Shown: positions 1-5,008 of the stretch, one piece after another | Position numbering within the stretch: the first letter of the stretch is position 1 | Layout of the letters: every line of letters starts with the position of its first letter | Source: Clostridia bacterium | GTDB lineage: Bacteria > Bacillota > Clostridia > Oscillospirales > CAG-272 | Direction of reading: 5' to 3' | NCBI GenBank assembly: GCA_017452215.1 | Contig: JAFTMU010000359.1 | Location: 1-17,172, forward strand | Length of the DNA stretch: 17,172 nucleotides | The notes under the pieces: generated by a model | Seen by the model: only the letters and a program-made list of their open reading frames with translations | Databases searched by the model: none | Told to the model about the DNA's origin: nothing | Translations under genes and position numbers: made by a program

Positions 1-75
1 ACCTTTATTGCGGGACTCTTCCCCTCGGGCTTTGCTGCAAAGCGCAATCCCGTAGAGGCGCTGAGAAGCGAATAA
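1..75 (+). CDS. ABC transporter permease, C-terminal end only
   Basis: Only the last 24 codons and the TAA stop are in the window, read in the first frame. The peptide ends GLFPSGFAAKRNPVEALRSE. A final hydrophobic helix followed by a small-residue turn, a basic AAK/R step and then NPVEALR-E is the typical ending of FtsX/MacB-family permeases, which pair with an ATP-binding protein to drive lipoprotein, peptide or antibiotic export. The substrate and the rest of the protein cannot be judged. A strong terminator follows 16 nt after the stop, so this closes its own transcript. Confidence 0.6.
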   Translation, partial: TFIAGLFPSGFAAKRNPVEALRSE

Positions 76-91
76 TTCAATAAGCTCTTGT

Positions 92-126
92 GCCGTCACA
101 GTTAATTTTGCTGTGACGGCATTTTT
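92..126 (+). terminator. Rho-independent terminator of the upstream permease transcript
   Basis: A perfect 10-bp stem, GCCGTCACAG (92-101) with CTGTGACGGC (111-120), encloses a 9-nt AT-rich loop and is followed by ATTTTT. It separates the permease transcript from the tRNA promoter that starts at 159. Confidence 0.92.
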
Positions 127-158
127 AAAAAAACTTTTGAAAAAATTACAAAAAGGGG

Positions 159-187
159 TTGACAATCCCTGTGGATTGTGGTATAAT
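159..187 (+). promoter_or_regulatory. Consensus sigma-A promoter for tRNA-Ser
   Basis: A perfect -35 TTGACA (159-164) and a perfect -10 TATAAT (182-187) are separated by exactly 17 bp. The start point would lie near 194, a few bases before the mature tRNA. Such a full-consensus promoter is expected for a stable RNA gene. Confidence 0.93.
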
Positions 188-201
188 ACACGGGTCGGCA
201 C

Positions 202-293
202 GGAGAGATGGCTGAGCTGGTCTAAGGCGCACGACTGGAATTCGTGTTTAGGCTAATACCCTAACGAGGGTTCGAATCCCTCTCTCTCCGCCA
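202..293 (+). tRNA. tRNA-Ser(GGA): tRNA-Ser(GGA), CCA encoded
   Basis: A complete class II tRNA of 92 nt. The 7-bp acceptor stem pairs GGAGAGA (202-208) with TCTCTCC (283-289); the discriminator is G290 and the CCA is encoded (291-293). The anticodon stem CACGA/TCGTG (230-234/242-246) encloses loop CTGGAAT, giving anticodon GGA at 237-239, which reads UCC and UCU. A long variable arm (TTAGG/CCTAA) is the serine identity feature. The T arm has GAGGG-TTCGAAT-CCCTC. The acceptor strand also takes part in a longer inverted repeat with downstream sequence. Confidence 0.96.
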
Positions 294-330
294 CGCAAAA
301 GGCACACAGCAGGGTGCCTTTTTTGCGTGG
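291..330 (+). terminator. Bidirectional terminator after tRNA-Ser
   Basis: GGCAC (301-305) pairs with GTGCC (314-318) and is followed by six T. The pairing extends outwards: CCACGCAAAA (291-300) against TTTTTTGCGTGG (319-330), with two extra T on the right. On the minus strand the same hairpin is followed by TTTTGCG, so it can also stop transcription arriving from the DUF6809-like gene. Confidence 0.85.
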
Positions 331-400
331 CGGAGAGAGAGCCTCGGGAGACACTGCCTTGCACAGCAAGGCGAGGGTTCGCATTCGCCGCACGGAGACA
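331..400 (+). pseudogene. Degenerate tRNA-like sequence resembling tRNA-Ser
   Basis: It starts CGGAGAGA, identical to tRNA-Ser 201-208. It later carries CGAGGGTTCG (372-381), identical to the tRNA-Ser T-arm start (264-273), and ends GACA where the tRNA has GCCA. Between these, GCCTTG/CAAGGC forms an anticodon-arm-like hairpin. The acceptor strands no longer pair, the T stem has mismatches and the loop lacks a usable anticodon with U33. It reads as a decayed duplicate of the tRNA rather than a working gene, but chance similarity of the middle part cannot be excluded. Confidence 0.35.
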
Positions 401-405
401 GGCGG

Positions 406-684
406 TTATTCCTCTGCTGTGGGTAGCATTACTTCAAGCATAATTTTTGCTCCGAGCCGAAACGCATATACGAATATTTCCCGTTCGTTGATCTCCGTCA
501 GTTCAGCGTAGCAATCATTGAACTTTTCAAGTATTTCCTTTTGCTTGTCTGTAAGCGTTGCCCACAGGTTGTCATAATGGTCAGCAATATACCCCATCAG
601 CTCCTTGGTTTCTTTCGTTAGCTTTTGCCGGTCTGTGCCGGGGCAAACATTGCCGTACCACAGCTCTTCAAGAATCTTTTTCAT
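406..684 (-). CDS. Small DUF6809-like protein, function unknown
   Basis: This 92-residue protein starts MKKILEELWYGNVCPG and contains an acidic helical middle and a closing FRLGAKIMLEVML segment. The N-terminal 'ILEELWYGN..P' signature, the length and the C-terminal 'F..GFRLGA..M' pattern match, from memory, the DUF6809 family, found widely in Clostridia and often near mobile or accessory genes. No catalytic motif, signal peptide or membrane segment is visible. The start is supported by AGGAG (complement of 692-696) 7 nt upstream and by an extended -10 promoter further up. It stands alone between tRNA-Ser and a dispersed repeat, and its transcript would run into the bidirectional terminator at 291-330. 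Function is unknown. Confidence 0.75.
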   Translation of the reverse strand: MKKILEELWYGNVCPGTDRQKLTKETKELMGYIADHYDNLWATLTDKQKEILEKFNDCYAELTEINEREIFVYAFRLGAKIMLEVMLPTAEE

Positions 685-770
685 TACTCTACTCCTTTTT
701 GTAATTTATTCTTTTTTTCTCTTAAATCTTTGATTCTCATACTTTCCCGTCCTATCTCTTGTTAAAACAC

Positions 771-779
771 ATTATATCA
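771..779 (-). promoter_or_regulatory. Extended -10 promoter for the DUF6809-like gene
   Basis: On the minus strand TATAAT (complement of 771-776) is preceded by TGA, giving the extended -10 form TGN-TATAAT. No good -35 lies 16-18 bp upstream, as is usual for extended -10 promoters. It is about 85 nt upstream of the start codon. The surrounding 700-890 stretch is very AT-rich and holds no other supported gene. Confidence 0.5.
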
Positions 780-934
780 TATCAAATTTCAACATATCGA
801 CTTTTATCTCAAAATGTGATACAAAAAAATGAAAACCGATAAAAAATCGATATTTTTGAATTTAATACTCATATCAAAATTATCTTTTATCCACGCAAAG
901 GCACCCTACTGGGTACTTCAGACGACTGACTAAC

Positions 935-1157
935 CCTGTTATAAAAGTACAGTTCTCAAAATGTATAAACTTTTTAGCCGCTTTTTCTTTGCAGAAAAGA
1001 GGCGCAAAGAAAAAGCTAACAAAAAGAAACGCCGTAAGGGGAATTTCGCCCGTTGCGACGGGCGAGGAGGGCTCTGCGCCCTCCACCGCACCGCCTTTTG
1101 AAAAAGGCGGGCGAAAACTTTTGGTCATTTTGATGGCGCCGGCACCTTTGTCAGCGA
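935..1157. repeat. Dispersed structured intergenic repeat, copy 1
   Basis: This non-coding stretch matches 4692-4955 along most of its length. It holds four hairpins in order: a perfect 13-bp stem GCTTTTTCTTTGC/GCAAAGAAAAAGC (980-992/1004-1016); TCGCCCGT/ACGGGCGA (1046-1053/1058-1065); GGAGGGC/GCCCTCC (1066-1072/1078-1084); and CCGCCTTTT/AAAAGGCGG (1091-1099/1102-1110). The last stem differs from copy 2 by paired substitutions. It carries no protein-coding signal and no transposase, so it resembles a non-autonomous mobile element or a structured-RNA repeat. Imperfect direct repeats flank it at about 902-920 and 1163-1181. Confidence 0.85.
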
Positions 1158-1294
1158 TCTGAGGCACCCAATAGGGCGCTTTTGTGCATAACGGTGTTGG
1201 GGTGGGAGTCTGCGGTTGGCTATATCTGTCGGATCGGGGGGAGTTTTGTCGAGCGAAATGTGGGGGTGGCGGGGACAAAATTTTCAAAATGCTC

Positions 1295-1323
1295 TATACA
1301 AAAAAGATTTTTCGTGTTATAAT
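1295..1323 (+). promoter_or_regulatory. Promoter of rlmB
   Basis: A perfect -10 TATAAT (1318-1323) is preceded by TGT, making an extended -10. With a 17-bp spacer the -35 is TATACA (1295-1300), 4 of 6 to consensus. It lies about 57 bp before the rlmB start chosen here, which argues against the longer reading frame that opens at 1216. Confidence 0.75.
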
Positions 1324-1380
1324 TATTGTAGGTATTTTTTTCGTCGATGCTTCGACACCGAGAAAGGACATGATACATCC

Positions 1381-2298
1381 ATGGAAAACAAAAAGTATTC
1401 TTCCTCTCGCCGTGCTGCGGGAGATAAAAAGAGATCCTTCCCCGAAGGAGGGGCTCGCTCCTTTGAAAAAAGAGAGCGCAACCTTGGCGGTGGGACTCGT
1501 CCCCTGGGAAAGGAGCGTTCCCTTCCCGTTGACGGTTCCTCTGAGGAGGGCATTCACGGGGAGATGGAAAGTGGCGCTGTGATCGGCAGAAACGCTGTGC
1601 GTGAGTTGCTGAAATCCGAGCGTTCCATCGACAAGCTCCTGGTGCAAAAGGGAGAGCGGACAGGCTCTATCGTTGCCCTGGTTGCTGAGGCGATTGAAAG
1701 AAAGATCCCTGTGATCGAAACCGAAAAAGCGAAGCTGGATTCCCTTGCGGGCTTTGCGCCCCACCAGGGTGTGATCGCCTTTGCCGCTGAAAAGGAATAC
1801 TGCTCGGTGGAGGACATTCTTGCCATTGCCAAGGAGCGAGGTGAAGCACCCCTGATCGTGATTTGCGACGGGATCACCGACCCTTACAATCTTGGCGCCA
1901 TCATTCGCTGCGCCGAGTGCTGCGGTGCGCACGGTCTGATCATTCCCAAGCGCCGTGCCGTGGGGCTCACTCCCCTTGTGACCAAGGCATCTGCCGGTGC
2001 CATTGAGCATCTTGCCATTGCAAAGGTTGCGAACATTGCCTCGACCGTTGAAGAATTGAAAAAGGCAGGGGTCTGGACCTATGCCGCCGAGGCGGGTGGG
2101 GAGAGTGTTTACTCCACGGATCTGCGTGGTCCTTGCGCCTTGATCCTTGGAAGCGAGGGCAACGGGGTCTCTCAGCTGGTGCAAAGAACGGCAGACGCTG
2201 TGATCTCCATTCCCATGTATGGGCAGGTCAACTCCTTTAACGTCTCCACAGCTGCGGCGATTCTCTTGGCGGAGGCCGCAAGACAGCATCATCTTTAA
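1381..2298 (+). CDS. rlmB: 23S rRNA (guanosine-2'-O-)-methyltransferase RlmB (TrmH/SpoU family)
   Basis: This SPOUT methyltransferase family transfers a methyl group from S-adenosylmethionine to a ribose 2'-OH; RlmB members modify a conserved guanosine in the 23S rRNA peptidyl-transferase region. With start ATG 1381 the product has 305 residues. The L30e-like substrate-binding domain begins near residue 66 (VIGRNAVRELL). The SpoU motifs follow: motif 1 DPYNLGAIIRCAE (168-180), motif 2 ILGSEGNGV (255-263) and motif 3 IPMYGQVNSFNVSTAAAILL (277-296). Residues 1-62 are a low-complexity Arg/Lys/Gly/Ser tail absent from the core family. An internal ATG at 1564 would give a core-only protein of 244 residues, preceded by GAGGAG. 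I prefer 1381 because AAGGA lies upstream and the promoter is at 1295-1323. Assignment to RlmB rather than another TrmH-type paralogue is by similarity. Confidence 0.88.
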   Translation: MENKKYSSSRRAAGDKKRSFPEGGARSFEKRERNLGGGTRPLGKERSLPVDGSSEEGIHGEMESGAVIGRNAVRELLKSERSIDKLLVQKGERTGSIVALVAEAIERKIPVIETEKAKLDSLAGFAPHQGVIAFAAEKEYCSVEDILAIAKERGEAPLIVICDGITDPYNLGAIIRCAECCGAHGLIIPKRRAVGLTPLVTKASAGAIEHLAIAKVANIASTVEELKKAGVWTYAAEAGGESVYSTDLRGPCALILGSEGNGVSQLVQRTADAVISIPMYGQVNSFNVSTAAAILLAEAARQHHL

Positions 2299-2313
2299 TC
2301 AATCTTTACCATA

Positions 2314-2338
2314 CCTTTGGAATTTTCCAAAAAGGAGG
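2314..2338 (+). promoter_or_regulatory. Small hairpin overlapping the Shine-Dalgarno of the 2343 gene
   Basis: TTTGGAA (2316-2322) pairs with TTCCAAA (2325-2331) over a 2-nt loop. The flanking CC (2314-2315) can pair with GG inside the AAGGAGG ribosome binding site (2332-2338). It could modulate translation of the membrane protein but has no T-tract and is not a terminator, so rlmB and the next gene can be cotranscribed. Confidence 0.4.
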
Positions 2339-2342
2339 ATTC

Positions 2343-4664
2343 ATGAAACAAAATCAAACGTCCGAATCGAACAACAAGGAACGGACTCCCGGATCCGACG
2401 GCGCTGTTACCGAGAAGGAAAAGGGACGGGCGAGCGTGTCCCTTCCCCGCTCTCACGGAGCTCCGGATTTTTTGAAAAAAGAAAGCGCCGACAAGGCGGC
2501 TGCCCCCGCTATAAAAAAGAAGGTTCGCAGGGTGCGTCAGATTCCTGTTTCTCAATTGCCCGAGGACATTGAGCTGGACGAGGAGCTGGACGAGCTTTTG
2601 GAGGACGGCGCAGATATGGAGGAGATCCCCATTGACGCCCCCGAGGAGGTCACGGCGCAAGGGCAAAGATCCAATCCTCTCCTCTCCCGCATCAGAGAAC
2701 GTCGGGAAAGGCAAGCCGAGGAGAATCTGAGCGCCTTGGAGCTGATTCGCAAGAAGAGCGGCTTTTCGGAGGACGACATTGCCATGATGCTGGAGCTTGG
2801 CTATGAGAGTGAGCTTGGCAGAGTGGTGGGATACGACAATCTCAAGCGTCTGAAAAACGATCATAAAAACAAAATGCATTCTCACTCCCACAAGCAATAT
2901 CAGCTGACGGCCCTTGGCCTTTGCGGTGAGGAAAATGCCAACGCCCGCACAAAGGCTCGCATTATTGCCGCCTATGCACGGGACAGAAAGTACTTGATCC
3001 TGCGAACGCTTCTGACTGCTCTTGCCACGATCCTGCTTTTGTTCCTGGATCTGCCCTTGCTGATCGGAAGTGAATTTGCCGCAGGGCTGGGAGCCTATCC
3101 GCTCCTCCTTCCCATTGTATCGGCTTGTGTGTTCGTTTTGGCATCGGCGCTCTCCTATCGGCAGCTGATCGCAGGGCTGAAAAGTGCTTTTGCGCTTCAT
3201 CCGTCCCCCTACTCTCTGCCTGCGCTTCTCTTTCCCTTATGCTTTTGCTACGACGTCACCTGTCTGATTGCGGGTGGGGCGACGATTCGTATCAACTTTA
3301 TCTATGCGGCTCTTTTGTTGCTCTATGCGATCTGTGACGTGCTCCGTTTGCTTTGCGAGATGCGGGTATTCCGCTTGGTCGCCACGGACTCGGTCAAAAC
3401 TGTATTGGAGTCAACGGTGCCCCGTAAGAAAAAGCTCAGGCAAGGAAAGAAGCTGGTCAAGATCATCAACGACGATATTGACGAGAGCTTTTACCGTGTA
3501 CATCACGCCGAGGAGACCGAGGGCTTTTTCCGCCGCTTTAACACCTTCTCCTCTGTCAGCCGACACATTTACGTGCTTTTGGGTGTGATGCTTGGCTCTG
3601 CTTTTACCGTCTCCTTTGTATATCTCATTGCACGTGCCGATCCTATGGGAGCGCTTTCTGCCTTTGCGACGGTGCTGTTTGCCTCTGCTCCCGTGGTTTC
3701 CGCCGTTGCCTGGTTCTATCCTCTATGCCGTGCGAACAAGCTCCTGTCCGAGCGCAACTGCGCTTTGGTGGGAGATGAAGCCGTGGAGGAATACAGCCAC
3801 TCCAAAACCGTAATATTCAACGATTCCATGCTCTACAATGCAGAAAAATGCACGCATATTGCCGTGCGTGAGAGCGAGGATATGCAAAAAGACATGAAGC
3901 TTGCGGGGATCCTGTTCCGCAAGATCGGAGGAGCGCTGGAATCGGTGGGACGGATCAATGCTACCAAAGCGCCCGATCCCTCGGTCGCCTTTGTGCGCAT
4001 TGCAGACAGAGGCGTTGAGGCGATCGTAGACAATCAATACCACATGATTGCGGGACACGCAGAGTTCTTGAAAAAATGTGGGATCCGTATTCCGAAGGAG
4101 ACCTCGGACAAGGCGCTCCGACGGGGAGAGAACACGGGGCTGATGTACGTTTCCATTGACGGCGTATTGAAGCTTCGGTATGAGATCGAATACTCGGTCA
4201 AGCCCTCCTTTGAGCGCATAGCGTGCGATCTCTCGGACATTGACACCACGGTGGCGCTGCAATCCTACGATCCCAACCTCAACGAGGCATTTTTGCAGCT
4301 GAACCGCAGCGGCGGTGCGGCTCCGATCCGCATCATCAAGCCCGGAAGATATGAATCCGACTCGGTGTTGAAGGTTTCGGACACGGGCGCTGTGGCTCTT
4401 GGCGATACCACGGATATTGTCTACCCTCTCCACGCCGCCAAGGGTGCCGCCGCCTCGAAGCACTTTGCAATGAGGCTGCAGCTCTTTTCTACCGCACTGG
4501 GAATTGCGGGCGGAGCGATCCTCGCCTTCCTCTCGCTCCCTCTGCATTTGGTTTCCCTGTCTGTTGCCCTTTATCACGGCGGTTGTATTCTTGTTTCCGT
4601 GATTGCAACCCATATCAACTTGAACAAGCGTAAGCTCCATATGAATAAAAAAAGGAAGCGCTGA
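2343..4664 (+). CDS. Heavy-metal P-type ATPase-like membrane protein lacking the catalytic motifs (pseudoenzyme)
   Basis: The 773-residue product has a cytosolic N-terminal region (1-215) with a very acidic patch (72-102) and a His-rich bit (HSHSHK, 179-184). Membrane segments lie near 217-243, 251-275, 289-312, 317-340, 408-430, 437-462, 711-733 and 735-757. This 4+2+2 layout is that of P1B (CPx) ATPases. Residues 446-498 align with the region running from the CPC helix to the phosphorylation loop, but CPC is replaced by SAP and FDKTGTLT by FNDSMLYN, so the phosphorylated Asp is Asn493. A remnant nucleotide-domain segment (HAEFLKKCGI, 572-581), SYD in place of TGD (641-643), no DGxND motif, and a short 341-405 loop without TGE complete the picture. 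The last helix keeps the family's YHGGCILVSV pattern. It is unlikely to pump ions by ATP hydrolysis; role unknown. AAGGAGG lies 4 nt before the start. The gene is 44 bp after rlmB. Confidence 0.8.
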   Translation: MKQNQTSESNNKERTPGSDGAVTEKEKGRASVSLPRSHGAPDFLKKESADKAAAPAIKKKVRRVRQIPVSQLPEDIELDEELDELLEDGADMEEIPIDAPEEVTAQGQRSNPLLSRIRERRERQAEENLSALELIRKKSGFSEDDIAMMLELGYESELGRVVGYDNLKRLKNDHKNKMHSHSHKQYQLTALGLCGEENANARTKARIIAAYARDRKYLILRTLLTALATILLLFLDLPLLIGSEFAAGLGAYPLLLPIVSACVFVLASALSYRQLIAGLKSAFALHPSPYSLPALLFPLCFCYDVTCLIAGGATIRINFIYAALLLLYAICDVLRLLCEMRVFRLVATDSVKTVLESTVPRKKKLRQGKKLVKIINDDIDESFYRVHHAEETEGFFRRFNTFSSVSRHIYVLLGVMLGSAFTVSFVYLIARADPMGALSAFATVLFASAPVVSAVAWFYPLCRANKLLSERNCALVGDEAVEEYSHSKTVIFNDSMLYNAEKCTHIAVRESEDMQKDMKLAGILFRKIGGALESVGRINATKAPDPSVAFVRIADRGVEAIVDNQYHMIAGHAEFLKKCGIRIPKETSDKALRRGENTGLMYVSIDGVLKLRYEIEYSVKPSFERIACDLSDIDTTVALQSYDPNLNEAFLQLNRSGGAAPIRIIKPGRYESDSVLKVSDTGAVALGDTTDIVYPLHAAKGAAASKHFAMRLQLFSTALGIAGGAILAFLSLPLHLVSLSVALYHGGCILVSVIATHINLNKRKLHMNKKRKR

Positions 4665-4676
4665 CAGGGCGCTCTC
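4654..4676 (+). repeat. Direct repeat (left) flanking repeat copy 2
   Basis: A 23-bp sequence matches 4958-4980 with one difference (C/T). It contains a small hairpin AGCGC-TGACAGG-GCGCT and overlaps the stop codon of the preceding gene (4662-4664). It brackets the dispersed repeat with its partner, like a target-site duplication or a duplicated terminator-like hairpin. Confidence 0.85.
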
Positions 4677-4691
4677 AACCTACTGAAAAAA

Positions 4692-4955
4692 CCTGCTATA
4701 AAAAGAACAACTCATCAAAAGGCATAAACTTTTTAGCCGCTTTTTCTTTGCAGAAAAGAGGCGCAAAATGAAATAGGCTTCGCAAGCTCAGCCGCAATTG
4801 CAAGCAATTGCAGCTAACAAAAAGAAACGCCGCAAGGGGATTTCGCCCGTTGCGACGGGCGAGGAGGGCTACTTGCCCTCCACCCCGCAAGCTTTTGAAA
4901 AAGCTTGACCAAAACTTTTCGTCAAAATGACAGTGCTGACTCCTATGTCAGCAAG
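4692..4955. repeat. Dispersed structured intergenic repeat, copy 2
   Basis: This is the second copy of the 935-1157 repeat and occupies nearly all of the 344-bp gap between the P-type ATPase-like gene and the radical SAM gene. The left part (GCATAAACTTTTTAGCCGC and following) is nearly identical to copy 1. The right arm of the first hairpin is replaced by a stretch of roughly 45 nt (about 4769-4811) ending in two palindromes GCAATTGC (4794-4801, 4804-4811). Hairpins TCGCCCGT/ACGGGCGA (4843-4862), GGAGGGC/GCCCTCC with a changed loop, and CAAGCTTTT/AAAAGCTTG (4888-4907) follow. A terminal hairpin GCTGAC/GTCAGC lies near 4935-4952. No coding function is seen. Confidence 0.85.
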
Positions 4956-4957
4956 TC

Positions 4958-4980
4958 GGAAGCGCTGACAGGGTGCTCTC
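4958..4980 (+). repeat. Direct repeat (right) flanking repeat copy 2
   Basis: Partner of 4654-4676, one mismatch in 23. Its hairpin AGCGC-TGACAGG-GTGCT keeps pairing through a G-T wobble and is followed by CTCCTTTTTCT, which resembles a terminator. This suggests the original terminator of the upstream gene now sits beyond the inserted element. Confidence 0.8.
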
Positions 4981-5008
4981 CTTTTTCTACAGAAAGGCTT
5001 GATACCGA

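Noticed and set aside
880..1287. Minus-strand open frame of 135 codons
   Set aside because: It is a translation of repeat copy 1. A related peptide (…FAPLFCKEKAAKKF…) appears from copy 2 (4696-4890), but the copies keep paired hairpin stems rather than codons, and no ribosome binding site is present.
1216..1380. Upstream extension of rlmB to an ATG at 1216
   Set aside because: It would place the start upstream of a good promoter (1295-1323) and add residues with no family similarity or ribosome binding site.
2311..2340. Terminator between rlmB and the 2343 gene
   Set aside because: The hairpin there is AT-rich, has no following T-tract and merges with the ribosome binding site, so it is more likely a translational element or incidental.
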